Shown piece by piece: positions 1 through 9,856 of a stretch of DNA of 64,000 nt. The stretch lies in NCBI GenBank assembly GCA_016858145.1, contig JAEHOE010000015.1:248001-312000 (forward strand), written 5' to 3'. The DNA is from Edaphochlamys debaryana (taxonomy: Eukaryota; Chlorophyta; Chlorophyceae; Chlamydomonadales). Each line of letters opens with the position of its first letter. The first letter of the stretch is position 1. The position numbers and the translations under genes were made by a program. The notes beneath the pieces were generated by a model. That model was not told where the DNA came from and did not search any database. It saw only the letters and a list, made by a program, of their open reading frames with translations.

Positions 1-1
1 G

Positions 2-1630
2 TCCACCGGCAAATCCCCGTTTGAGCTCATGTACGGCGCACCGCCTGCTGTGCCCCTCGGCGCCGCTGAGCTGTGGGCAGAGGCGATCGACCCTGATGCC
101 GATCCGCAACGGGCCGACCAACTCGTCATGCTGCGCTCACACAACGTGCAACAGGCCGCGCCTTTCAACGGCCAGAACCTGCTGACGGCGCAGTGGCGAG
201 ACCGCCACAACTACGCCCGCGTGCGAGCTGGCGGCTACAAGCCCCGCTTCACCAAATTCAACGTGGGCGACTACGTCTACGTCATCCTGCGCAATCAGAA
301 CAACACGCTCCAACTGCCCGTCCGCGACACCGTGCTCCGCATTGTGGCCGTGAACCCAGAGGGAGTTGCCGAGCTGATGGGCCGCGACGGTACCATCCGC
401 AAGGAGCACGTGAGCAACCTTGCTCCCTGCCACCTCCAAGACCTGGACCCAATCGTCGATCCTCGCATCGCGGTGCCGCCGCTGGACCTGCCCTGCGAGA
501 TCTGTGCCTTCCCAGGCGATGAGTCCAAGATGGTCATGTGCGACGGGTGCGGCACCGGCTGGCACCTGTACTGCCTCCGACCCCCGCTCCAGCGCGTGCC
601 CCGCGGCACCTGGACTTGCCCCGACTGCCATGCCCGCGGCGTGACACCGGCAACAATTGATCGGCTACCTGCCCCCGTACCGCGCGAGGCACCGCAGCTG
701 CAGATCTTCCCCTCCGCTCAAGCGCGCCGTCGGCTCAGCGAGGCCAAAGCGCTGGAGGGCGTTCCCTGCTCCCGCAAGGTCCGAGACCCCGCGACCAACA
801 CCTTCGTGAACCGTAGGGGCACCCTGCACTACAAGCCGGACGAGCCGCACTCTCGCCCCATCGAGGCGCGCTACACTGACGGCACCGCGGAGCGCCTGAC
901 TCTGCGAGCAGCCAAAGCATGCGCTCAACCGTCCACCACGGCCCTCGTCACGGTGGCTGGGGCCCCGCCCTTAGTCCTGCCCGACACCTGGGACCTGTCC
1001 TCGCCGAGCGCCCGAGCCGCTGCGCTGCTGCAGCTGCGCTCCGTGCCCGGGCTGGCCTCTAGCCTGCCTGAGTCCTTTCCCACGGGTACGCACCCTGCGC
1101 CCGCTGAGGAGGCGCTCAACCTACTCCTGGACCACCTGGACGCGAGCCGATCGCCCGTCATTCTGGACCCGTGCGCCGGCGACGAGACTCTGGCCAACGC
1201 GCTCCGCGCGAGAGGCTACTCCGTCTGCGCCAACGGGGGCCGGGCCACCGAGGCCCCGGGCTGGCCCCGCTTGGATCCCCTGCAACCTGGGACCTACCGC
1301 CGCCTCGCCACGCCCGGCGAGTCCTGGCTCATCATCTCCGCTCCGCACCCGGAGCTTCTGCCCTTCTGGCTGCCCCTGGCCGTCGCCATGGTGCCGCTAG
1401 TCGTGGCCTTCATCCCACGGCGCATGCTTACGGCTCCGCCGGACGCATGGGCCGCCCTGCTCAACACCTTCACGGAGGACGAGCGGCTGGCCATCATCAC
1501 TGGAGACACCTGTGGATACGTCAACGGAAAACCTGGAGCTTGGCTGTTAGTGTTCCGGGATGCGACCATGAGGGCGCAGCTGATGAGGGGTATCGGGAAG
1601 GGACGCGCTGGGCACTGGGTGCATGCGTAG
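2..1630 (+). CDS. Ty3/gypsy polyprotein C-terminus: integrase end, PHD finger, methyltransferase-like domain (5' partial)
   Basis: The frame is open from base 2 and ends at TAG 1628-1630; the protein starts left of the window. The first residues (STGKSPFELMYG) are the hallmark end of a retroviral-type integrase core. An SH3-like integrase C-terminal module follows (KFNVGDYVYV to about nt 420). A complete C4HC3 PHD finger lies at nt 494-628 (CEIC, CDGCGTGWHLYC, CPDC spacing), which in other proteins reads histone H3 tails and here may guide integration. From about nt 1110 the protein resembles a Rossmann-fold DNA methyltransferase: VILDPCAGDETLANAL looks like the AdoMet-binding motif I, and IISAPH sits where an NPPY/SPPF catalytic motif would be, so activity is doubtful. 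The gene is followed by a purine tract and an LTR. Integrase and PHD calls are firm; the methyltransferase call is inference from motifs. Confidence 0.8.
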   Translation, partial: STGKSPFELMYGAPPAVPLGAAELWAEAIDPDADPQRADQLVMLRSHNVQQAAPFNGQNLLTAQWRDRHNYARVRAGGYKPRFTKFNVGDYVYVILRNQNNTLQLPVRDTVLRIVAVNPEGVAELMGRDGTIRKEHVSNLAPCHLQDLDPIVDPRIAVPPLDLPCEICAFPGDESKMVMCDGCGTGWHLYCLRPPLQRVPRGTWTCPDCHARGVTPATIDRLPAPVPREAPQLQIFPSAQARRRLSEAKALEGVPCSRKVRDPATNTFVNRRGTLHYKPDEPHSRPIEARYTDGTAERLTLRAAKACAQPSTTALVTVAGAPPLVLPDTWDLSSPSARAAALLQLRSVPGLASSLPESFPTGTHPAPAEEALNLLLDHLDASRSPVILDPCAGDETLANALRARGYSVCANGGRATEAPGWPRLDPLQPGTYRRLATPGESWLIISAPHPELLPFWLPLAVAMVPLVVAFIPRRMLTAPPDAWAALLNTFTEDERLAIITGDTCGYVNGKPGAWLLVFRDATMRAQLMRGIGKGRAGHWVHA

Positions 1631-1818
1631 ATAGGGTGGTGAACCGAGGGAGATGAGTTCTGCTGGCGGTAGCCTGGTGAGGACACTTAGCGAGTATGGG
1701 GGAGGATTGAGGTTTCTCTGCTGGAGGGAACTGTTGTGTACAGTTTGAGCAAACTGCTTCTGACTTAGCGTATGGCTTCGAGGCCGCCTGACTTCGCGTT
1801 TTTGGCTCTAGAGTCGCC

Positions 1819-1829
1819 AAGGGGGGGAG
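1819..1829 (+). other. Candidate polypurine tract
   Basis: An 11-base all-purine run containing seven G lies about 50 bases before the LTR start and after the polyprotein stop, where plus-strand priming would occur in an LTR retroelement. A true tract normally abuts the LTR, so either this is not the primer or the LTR begins earlier than the inverted copy shows. Confidence 0.3.
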
Positions 1830-1879
1830 TTCGGTCAGCCGGCTGCACTTTGCCGTAGCCCATAGTGTGTCCTGACAGC

Positions 1880-2328
1880 TGACAGAGCACAGTACTGTCG
1901 CTGTCACAGTATGGTTGCCGGTTGGGAGTTGAGGTAGGATGCTAGAGGTTTGTGGCCGGTCTGCTGGTTTGTGCTGGAGGGTACGTCTAGGGTCGTGACT
2001 AGGGTTGTGACACCAGGGTTTGCCTCGTGGGACACGTGGCATGAGCACCTGAGGTACGGCAATGAGCCCTTCCGATCGGGAGGACTTAGGCGAACGCCCA
2101 GCTTCCGACTAGCAAGTCGGAAGCACTGCTACTACTACTTGCTGCGGACCTACTCTGCTGTGACTGTAACTACTAGAGTGTTGCTGCTCTGCTGCCTCTA
2201 GCGCCTGCGGCGCAGTCTCTGTGCCATCCGACGACTTCCCGAGGAGCCTTCGCTCGACCCAGCCGCTGAGCCTCGGCGCTGGCCCTAGAAGTGAGCCCAG
2301 GCACCGCCTGCGTCTTTGCTCGCCGATT
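1880..2328 (+). repeat. 3' LTR of gypsy element (449 bp)
   Basis: This segment is repeated in inverted orientation at 5735-6183 with the same length. The stretches I compared base by base are identical, and the 83-residue translation inside both is identical. Both begin TGACAGAG. They diverge after CGCCGATT, so the end is not the usual CA. It follows the integrase/PHD polyprotein in the same orientation. Near identity of the two LTRs implies recent insertion. Confidence 0.75.
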
Positions 2329-3156
2329 GTAGTAGTCGTACAGCATGCCGCACTGGTGGAAGAGCGGCCCGCCCCACAGCATGGTGAAGAGGCCGGCCGC
2401 CCAGTCGTCGGGGACGACCAGGAAGTCCCCGCAGACGCGTAGCTCGGACGCGGTGCCAGGCGTGATGACGTTCCACACGCGGGCGATGCCGAGGGGTCGG
2501 CTGCTCTGGCGCAGGGACTTGACGCCGGCGTTACAGGGCTCCAGCTTGACGCCGAGGCTCTCGTACAAGCTCTGAACCATGAGGCCCACCGTGTTGCACA
2601 TCGTGTCGGGACTGATGCCGGGAGGGAAGATCAGGGTGCCGTCGGCCTTGAGCAGGCCAGCGCCGCGCTTGGGGTCGCTGTTATCGACGTAGTGGAGGGA
2701 GCCGGCGAGCTCGCTCTTCAAGTACCGCTTGATCTCCTCCACCTTGGAGCCGGCGGTGGCGGCCGTGGATGAGCAGGCGAGGGCGGAGGCCTCGGGCGCC
2801 ACCTCGGGGGTCTTGAGCAGATCCAGCAGCTCGGCCATCATCTTGCCCAGGATCTCGAGCGCCGCCGCCGTCTTGCCCGGCGCCATGGGGCCGAAGCGGA
2901 CGTTAGAGCTGCCGTCCTTCATGTGCGAGAAGGAGACCTGCTCCACGGGCGGCAGGCGCATGGAGCTGGGCAGCGGCCCGGGGGGCAGCTGCCGGAAGCT
3001 GGCAGGCATGGGCTCCTTGGTGGTGTTGAAGGCCGCGGCCGCGGCCGCGGAGGCCTGCGGCGGCCACACGGTCTGGCCCTGGATTGGCGTTGGCGGCACA
3101 GTCGGGGACACGGCGGGGCCGGTCTCCTTGCTGGCGAAGCTGCCTGTTGCACGCGC
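2329..3156 (-). CDS. Retroelement protease-like region, truncated by the adjacent LTR
   Basis: In the same frame as the upstream gag and separated from it only by TGA 3159-3157, this stretch has no clear domain for the first 150 residues. It then shows a retropepsin-like pattern: PDTMCNTV where a DTG/DSG catalytic triplet is expected, SLYESLGVKLEP after it, and LWGGPLFHQCGMLYDYYN, which resembles the C-terminal 'LLGxPxL...iDY' part of clan AA proteases. The reading frame is cut at 2328/2329 by the oppositely oriented LTR and then runs on in LTR sequence to a stop at 2173. Reverse transcriptase and integrase of this copy are not in the window. The protease assignment rests on position and weak motifs; the DTM triplet is unusual. 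Confidence 0.5.
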
Positions 3157-5772
3157 TCATACCCCCCCCAGCTGGGAGACCGAAGCCGACGTGGCCAGGG
3201 CTGCGCCGGGGGTGCCGTACTCCACGTACGTGACGAACGTACCGTTGTACGGGTGCTGGGCCACCGAGAGAACGTCCGTGTGCAGAGCGGACGCCGAGCT
3301 CGGCGCGTACGAGGATGGCGGTGGGTGCGAGAAAGGCGGGGCCCAGTAGCCCATGGGCCAGGACGGTGGCGGCGGCACACCGGGCGGCGGGGCCGCCGGG
3401 GCCCGGAAGGAGGCCGAGGATGCGAAGGCACCTGCAGGCGGAGCCTGAGGACCCTGGCCGTAGCCGTAGCTGTGGCCGTACGACGAGGGCGGCGGCGTTG
3501 AGTAGCCGTAGCCGTAGCCGTAGGACGCGGGACCCTGGCCGTAGTGCAGCGCCGCAGGCGGAGCCTGGGACTGCAGGTACGGCGAGGCCTCTGCAGTGTA
3601 GGCCGCGTGCTGCGGGTTGCCCTTGCCTCGGTTGTTGTCCTTGGGCTTGGCGTAGTCCTGCCTGCGGGGGCGGTCGCCCTGCGGCTGCTGCTGGCGCGGC
3701 GCCGAGAGTAGCGCCGCATACTCCGGCTTCTTGCGGACCAGCTCCGCCCAGGCGTTGTCCATGTTGATGGACTTGGGGTGGCCGGGCAGCACGGTCAGGT
3801 TGCCGGCCTTGGCGTTGGCCGTGCAGAAGTCCACCGAGTGGTGCTTGGCGCTGCAGAAGGAGCAGTCGCCCGTGGAGCCGGTGGCGGGGCCGGGCTCCGC
3901 CTTGGGCCAGCGGGGCTTGCTGCCGCCGCTCGACTGCTGCTGCTGCTGGCGCCCGCCTGCCTGGCCGCCGTAGCCCTTGCCGTGGTCCTGGCGACCGGAG
4001 TGCGTGGCCAGAGCCGAGACGCTGTTGGCCATGCGCTCGATCTGCGACGAGAGGCGGGCGATGTCGGCCGAGCCCACGCCGGGGGCGCTGGTGCTCTCGG
4101 AGACGGGGCCAGCAGACGTGGCGAACGCCTTGACCTTCTTGGGGTCCTTGACCCTGCTGTCGGCGGCCTCCTGCTCGACCCGGAAGGCACTGTAGATCTT
4201 GTGGCAGCGGACGATGGCCTTGGCGAGGTCCCAGGCGGTGGGGTCGCTGTCCTCCTTGCCCAGGTAGCTGACCTTGATGGTGTCATTCATGAAGCTGGCC
4301 TTGACCCAGTGCGACTCCATGACGGCCCGGAGCCAGCGCTCGGTGCGGACGCGCCTCGAGATGCTGGCCTCGCTGATGGGCCTGACGATGGAGAGGAAGC
4401 GGGCGCCCGCCGTCATGGGGTCCTCGAGGGGCTCGACGCCGAAGGTGTCGTAGCTCTTCTTGGACGTGGGGTCCTCGCGGCCGAACTTCTTGGCCAGGGC
4501 CTCCAGCAGGTACTCGCAGGCGTCGAGCTTGAGGTCAGGGAGCTTGGCCTGGCCCTTGTACTCGGGGGGATTGGCGACGCCGGCGTGGAGCAGGGTCCAC
4601 TTGTCCTTGTGCTCAGTCAGGGCCTCGGCGCCCTCGGTCGCACACCAGCCTTGCACGACCAGGTTGAGGTTGTTGCCCCCATCCTTGGTGAGCCCGCCGG
4701 CCATGCCCGCGAGGATGAGCTCGGCTATCAGGGCCTTGTTGTCACCTCGGTCGCTCATGGCCCACTGTTTGACGAACAGGCGAGCGGACTGCAGGAAGGC
4801 GGGAAGGGAAGTTGGCTTAGCATCGAAGCTGGGGCAGTTGCGGTCGCCCATGTCTTCGTCTTCACTCCACCTGGGCGGAGCCCGGGGAGCTAGCTGGGCA
4901 GCAGGTGCCGGCGCAGGCAGCGCCGGGGCGGGAGGAGGTTGCTCCCCGTCGCCCTCCTCCGCAGGTGCTAAGTCTAGAGCCCCCGCAGCCGCAGGCTGGG
5001 GAGGCTGTACTTGATCGACCGGGGCGGGGCCCAGGCCGAGATCTTGCTGCTCACCAGGCGCGTCAGGCGGTGCCGGCAGGCGATGCCCGAGCTCCTCGGC
5101 GAGTGTAGGTAGAGCCCCCGCAGCCGAGGGCTGCGGGGCTGGCGGAGAGGGAACGCGGGCGGGGCCCGGTCCCGAAGAGGCTCCAGCAGCGCTGCCACCG
5201 GAGTTGAAGCCAGAAGGACCTGCAACGTCGTTGCGGGTTGGCTCAGTCGCGAGGTCGGCCGAAGGCGCGCGACGATGTTGAGGCTCACCGGAGCCTCCGG
5301 AGTTCGACGGCCCAGCACCGGCGGAGCCGGTGGGGTCTTGCTCAAATAGCGGGTTGCCGCGAAGAGCAGTTGGAGCCGTTCGCGGGTCAGCGAGGCCTCT
5401 TCCGCGAGTTGGGCTTGCAGGTGCCGAGCGTATGGGAGTACCTGCGTTTCGGGCGTTCAGCAGGGCAGCCAAACGATCGATCGGGAGATTAGCCTCCTGC
5501 TCTTCTTGTCTACGGAGCTCGCGCGCCGCAGCTCGACTCGCGGTCGTGGACACAGGCGTGAGCTGAGGAATCGGCAGAGGCGCGGCCGCGGGCCCACGCC
5601 TATCAGCAGCAGACGCAGTCTGTTGCTTAGACTTCCTAGAAGACTCCTTGGAAGCCAGATCGCGGAGCCCGGAGCGGTCGAGTCTGGGAGTCCGTAGCGC
5701 GCGGCGCCAGCGGACGGAAGAGAAGTCGGAAGCAAATCGGCGAGCAAAGACGCAGGCGGTGCCTGGGCTCAC
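3157..5772 (-). CDS. Retroelement Gag-like protein with CCHC zinc knuckle
   Basis: 871 codons read from ATG 5772. The first third is low-complexity Pro/Ala/Ser-rich. A helical capsid-like block follows (from MGDRNCPSFDAKPTSLPAFL through KSYDTFGVEPLEDP). One zinc knuckle is CSFCSAKHHSVDFC, an exact C-x2-C-x4-H-x4-C. A Gln-rich stretch precedes the knuckle and a Tyr/Gly/Pro/Ser-rich tail follows it. The true start is uncertain: ATG 5772 lies inside the LTR repeat and a later Met before the capsid block is possible. The frame ends TGA 3159-3157 directly after a run of eight G and continues open beyond, suggesting read-through to the protease region. It is the 5' gene of the minus-strand element copy whose LTR is 6183-5735. 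Confidence 0.7.
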   Translation of the reverse strand: MSPGTACVFARRFASDFSSVRWRRALRTPRLDRSGLRDLASKESSRKSKQQTASAADRRGPAAAPLPIPQLTPVSTTASRAAARELRRQEEQEANLPIDRLAALLNARNAGTPIRSAPASPTRGRGLADPRTAPTALRGNPLFEQDPTGSAGAGPSNSGGSGEPQHRRAPSADLATEPTRNDVAGPSGFNSGGSAAGASSGPGPARVPSPPAPQPSAAGALPTLAEELGHRLPAPPDAPGEQQDLGLGPAPVDQVQPPQPAAAGALDLAPAEEGDGEQPPPAPALPAPAPAAQLAPRAPPRWSEDEDMGDRNCPSFDAKPTSLPAFLQSARLFVKQWAMSDRGDNKALIAELILAGMAGGLTKDGGNNLNLVVQGWCATEGAEALTEHKDKWTLLHAGVANPPEYKGQAKLPDLKLDACEYLLEALAKKFGREDPTSKKSYDTFGVEPLEDPMTAGARFLSIVRPISEASISRRVRTERWLRAVMESHWVKASFMNDTIKVSYLGKEDSDPTAWDLAKAIVRCHKIYSAFRVEQEAADSRVKDPKKVKAFATSAGPVSESTSAPGVGSADIARLSSQIERMANSVSALATHSGRQDHGKGYGGQAGGRQQQQQSSGGSKPRWPKAEPGPATGSTGDCSFCSAKHHSVDFCTANAKAGNLTVLPGHPKSINMDNAWAELVRKKPEYAALLSAPRQQQPQGDRPRRQDYAKPKDNNRGKGNPQHAAYTAEASPYLQSQAPPAALHYGQGPASYGYGYGYSTPPPSSYGHSYGYGQGPQAPPAGAFASSASFRAPAAPPPGVPPPPSWPMGYWAPPFSHPPPSSYAPSSASALHTDVLSVAQHPYNGTFVTYVEYGTPGAALATSASVSQLGGV

Positions 5773-6183
5773 TTCTAGGGCCAGCGCCGAGGCTCAGCGG
5801 CTGGGTCGAGCGAAGGCTCCTCGGGAAGTCGTCGGATGGCACAGAGACTGCGCCGCAGGCGCTAGAGGCAGCAGAGCAGCAACACTCTAGTAGTTACAGT
5901 CACAGCAGAGTAGGTCCGCAGCAAGTAGTAGTAGCAGTGCTTCCGACTTGCTAGTCGGAAGCTGGGCGTTCGCCTAAGTCCTCCCGATCGGAAGGGCTCA
6001 TTGCCGTACCTCAGGTGCTCATGCCACGTGTCCCACGAGGCAAACCCTGGTGTCACAACCCTAGTCACGACCCTAGACGTACCCTCCAGCACAAACCAGC
6101 AGACCGGCCACAAACCTCTAGCATCCTACCTCAACTCCCAACCGGCAACCATACTGTGACAGCGACAGTACTGTGCTCTGTCA
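5735..6183 (-). repeat. 5' LTR of the second, inverted gypsy copy
   Basis: Reverse complement of 1880-2328, same length. Read on the minus strand it precedes gag, so it is a 5' LTR. Its outer edge at 6183 is the boundary with flanking DNA; the flank beginning agtctctccc shows no obvious target duplication with sequence left of 1880, as expected if the two LTRs belong to different copies. No TGG-type tRNA primer site directly follows the LTR end. Confidence 0.7.
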
Positions 6184-7238
6184 AGTCTCTCCCTTGACTC
6201 CGGTAAGCGAGTTGGCACCACCGTTGTTGAGGGCGAGGATGGCTTGCTCAGTTGCGGTTCGTCTCCAGGCATTCAGTCTCTGCACTGCGAGAACGCAGAT
6301 GGGGAAGCTCACTCGGCACTGCTGCGAACCCTTCACCCGACGAATTCCCGACGGATACACCTCGGCGCTGCTAGCGATGAACCTAGAGGGGCACTTGTGG
6401 GCCGACGATAGACAACGCGGTTACTATTCACGCGATATAGACTGTGGTTGAAGTACAACATTGCAGCCTTTCAGGCCATACATGGGCACATCCAAAGCAT
6501 CGCTAATGACGGGGCGGCTATGAATCCCTGGCCACACAATCATCGCGACCGATTAATTAACCCTCCCTCCAGAGCCCGGTATCAGCCGTGTTGCGACCTG
6601 GGCTGCGACCATGTGTACCACGAAGTGCGCTGACACGCTGTAGTGGGTGGCACCACGGGGATGCCAGCTCATCCCTGAGTGCGGGCCTGCGACGTTCCAA
6701 CTGAAAGAGGTGAAACTCCTTGCCTTCCAGTATTCTCGAGCGAAGCGTGGGGGCATGACCTTCTGGTATTACAGAACGACAAACACAACGACACACGCTT
6801 CCGACGCGTGGATTCATGGCGCGTCCCGCAGCTCTGCAGACCCTCGACTCCCCACCCCTGCCTCACCATCTGTCATAGACTGTGCACTGGAGGCTGCAAT
6901 TTAGAATACTCATTCCCACCCTCTGGAGGCTTCTAGAGGGTCAGGGTGGTGAAAGACGCACCTAATGGGCCCTTGCGTCCCCTCGACGATGCAACCCCTG
7001 GCGACGTTAATTGCGCTATCCCCTGATGCCAAAACGTCCAACCCCGCTGCACCGAATAATCCGGAGCCCACCGGCAAGCTACCCTACAATCCAACCGCTA
7101 TAATGCCCCTGACACATGCGGACGTCGTCGTCCATCAGCTACATGGCCGACTTTTAGGGTCACGGTCGTCCGGGTAGGCCGCGAGTTGAGGGCGGGTACC
7201 GTCCTAGGGAATGGCAGCTCGTGCAATTGTCTGCAGCA
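6184..7238. other. No supported gene
   Basis: Lower-GC unique sequence to the right of the retroelement. Only short frames without recognisable motifs occur on either strand. Confidence 0.6.
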
Positions 7239-7805
7239 CTACCTCGTCCGGCCCCAACACTGGCTGCAGTGCCAGCTCTGGAAGACGCGTACGTGCGTAG
7301 CCGTCCATCCGCTCCGCGAATTTCCGCACGTGAGGTCGCAGCGCCTGAGGCCGCACGGGGCCCCCAAGGCTCCAGACGCCAGGTGCCACAGAGCGGCCAT
7401 ACAGCAACTCCCCGCCTCGACGCACATGCTGTTGCCAGCGTCCTGAAGCTCGAGCTTCACGGCGTCGGCGTTCTCCCCCGGGTACCGTCGCACGTGGCTT
7501 AGCAATAGGACGACGAAATCCCCGGAGCTCCGTGTGATTGCGGCCTGAACAGCGTCAGACCACGTCTGCCTTCCGAAGAACTCGCCGCCAAATTCCGCCT
7601 CCCACATGCGAACAATAACGCCCGCGCAACCCGGCAGGACGCGTCGGCAGCACTCGCCAAACAGCGCGCCTCCGTCGTTCCAGAGACGGTCGCTAATGAT
7701 CGCGTCATTGATAGGAGTTAGCAGGGTCTCTACCTCCGCCTGGTTGTCTGAATGCATGGCGACGAGGACTTTGCCCCGAAGCTGTTCAACGCAGCGGTCT
7801 AGCAT
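7239..7805 (-). CDS. Hypothetical protein
   Basis: An open frame of about 189 codons from ATG 7805 (the frame extends upstream only through a GTG). The protein is rich in amphipathic helices and Cys (for example WSDAVQAAITRSSGDFVVLL), and its composition is more protein-like than neighbouring frames. The spacing of LLLS/V..PGEN..AV.LEL is faintly reminiscent of helical repeats, but I cannot assign a family. No introns could be placed. It lies divergent to the F-box/LRR-like gene starting at 8027. Confidence 0.35.
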   Translation of the reverse strand: MLDRCVEQLRGKVLVAMHSDNQAEVETLLTPINDAIISDRLWNDGGALFGECCRRVLPGCAGVIVRMWEAEFGGEFFGRQTWSDAVQAAITRSSGDFVVLLLSHVRRYPGENADAVKLELQDAGNSMCVEAGSCCMAALWHLASGALGAPCGLRRCDLTCGNSRSGWTATHVRVFQSWHCSQCWGRTR

Positions 7806-8026
7806 GATCACGACTGGTTGGACGGCAGAGGTGGTGGCTGTGTGTGCCGTCGCAACACTTTTAGACACTGATGGAAGCGGCTGACGCCATCGGGATTAGG
7901 CGAGCCAGGTTCGGCATTCTCTGTCTCTGTGCACGATGCGGCGATACTCGCAAGTACACTCTTGGGCGATCGTAGGCATAACTAACGCACTAGCTGCTGT
8001 GGGCTATCACCTCGGACCCCAACGCC

Positions 8027-9856
8027 ATGGACTTCAAAGCAAGCCACGGCGGCGACGTAAAATTCCTAGACATCTTACAATACGTAGTCTCCAATGTAGA
8101 CAGTATGGCATGCTGGGGCGCTGTGCGTGCTGCTAGCCGTGAGGCGCGTGACTGCGTCGACGCTAACATGAAGACAGTCACACTACGACCGCAACTGATC
8201 CGCCGGGACACGCGGCCAAGGTCACAGCGGACTCTGCTCATTGGTATACGCTTTGAAAGATTTCTCCAGACGCTGGCAGGAGTGCAGAGCGTGCAAGTCG
8301 ACACGCTCCCCGACCACTCGCGGGACACCCGGCGCTTGCTACGTTACGTCCGCGACAACACGACGCTGGGCACGCGTGTCCGCCGGGTCATTGTGGGCGG
8401 AGGATACGTATGGGTGTACGCAAGAGACCTGGCGGCTGTCGCTGGAACCTTTCCAGCGACGACGGACTTCACGATCCTTTCCACTGTGTATGAGCAGCTG
8501 CCTCACGCCGGGGGTGAAGCTCTTCACACCGCCCTCAGCTCGTACAGCCAGCAGCTCCGACACCTCACCCTACACTCACTCGGTAGCCTCGTCTCCCTGG
8601 AGGGTCTGACCCTCCCTGGCATCACTTGCCTCCGAGTAGGAACGGAGCGGTCGAGCAATGGCAGTCACAGCGCCCACATCTCGGTGTCCTCCCTCGCAGC
8701 ACTACCGCATCTCCAAGAACTGCACGTCCGCAGCATCGAATCATGGGGGCCTGGAGACCGGCGTATGGACACTTACAACCCACGTCACGTGGCCGCTCTG
8801 CTCTGCGACCTGGCCAAGACCTCGGCTCCTCTGCTCAAAGTTCTGGCAGTCAACTCCGACATGCGGCTCCAGTGGACCGGCCCCTGTCTCGACCTCATCC
8901 ATCTGGAGTGCGTGAACCTTGACGATCAGGACGACCGCCTGTGGGGTGCGTTGAAACGCGCGGTTGAGCAGCATCACCTTCAACATCCCCGACGACCGTC
9001 CCCCAAATTAAACATCGGCCGCGTGTGGACCTTCCGTGGCAACCAGCACGTCGCGCTGCCCGCGATCAGAGCGCTGCGACGGTTATGCACCACCTCCCCC
9101 GTGGACGTCCTGCATGTAGACTATCCCAGCAGACATCGCGTTCCAAACATCTTCAACGCCTTCGGGATGCCCAACGTTTTCGCATGGACTTGGTGCCCTC
9201 AAAGCACCCAAATGAACCTACGCATCGAGAACTTCAAGAGCACGGACTGCCACAGTGCAACACTGACGACGGCCATGGCCATGTATGGCCGTGCCTGCAT
9301 GTCTGTCCGACAACGGCTTACCCTGGTCCGAGAAGGTCGGGCACCACTCGCCGCCTTCAAAACAATTATTATCCACGGGGATAAGACCTACTGCAACGTC
9401 ATCAAGCCGGCCCTCGGCCTGACCGAGCGGCAACGGGATTGAGGACATCTGCCATCCCACGCACAACCTGTGCACTGGACGGCCCAGCTGTTCAGAAAGC
9501 GACTCTGTTGCCCTGCCGCGGACGACACAGCTTCTGCATTCATGTACGTGGTGCAGTGCGTCACGTCGGAAACAGCGTCGCTACTGCTGAGGAACCTTCA
9601 CGGCGCGGCCACCGACGCACTAATGAACACGCGATTTCAAGTCAGCGACATGGCCTGGATCGACATCCTGTCCGAGGTGAGCGAAACAGAGAGCAAGCAA
9701 GCACAAACACGTGACGTCCAGCGATTTCACAAAGCTCTCGTTCCCGTTACGCCGCAGGCGGTGCAAGCGGTGGCCCCCGCCTGCAGCATTCATGACATTC
9801 TTTTCATTATTGAGCGACTGCAAAGACTGCAGCAAATGCACGACAGGTCGTGGTGA
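8027..9856 (+). pseudogene. F-box/LRR-like protein, copy 1, with in-frame TGA
   Basis: ATG 8027; exon 1 8027-9676, GT-AG intron 9677-9757 (81 nt), exon 2 9758-9856. The N-terminus (LDILQYVVSNVDSMACWGAVRAASREARDCVD) has the look of an F-box helix bundle. It is followed by leucine-rich segments such as LRHLTLHSLGSLVSLEGLTL and LAALPHLQELHV. A TGA at 9440-9442 interrupts the frame after NVIKPALGLTERQRD. The same frame then continues with sequence homologous to the next gene (LPSHAQPVHWTAQLFRKRLC against LSQPAPALLYVVRLFSKELC), and the last intron is in the same place as in that gene. So this is either a recently broken gene, a gene with a shortened product (471 residues), or a sequencing error. 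F-box/LRR is inferred from pattern only. Confidence 0.5.

Noticed and set aside
1880..6183. A DNA transposon with 449-bp terminal inverted repeats, or a DIRS-type element
   Set aside because: No transposase or tyrosine recombinase is present, no target duplication flanks it, and the content is gag plus protease with integrase-type sequence outside; two opposed LTR copies explain it better.
7149..7156. ttttaggg, the algal telomere unit
   Set aside because: A single occurrence, not a tandem array.
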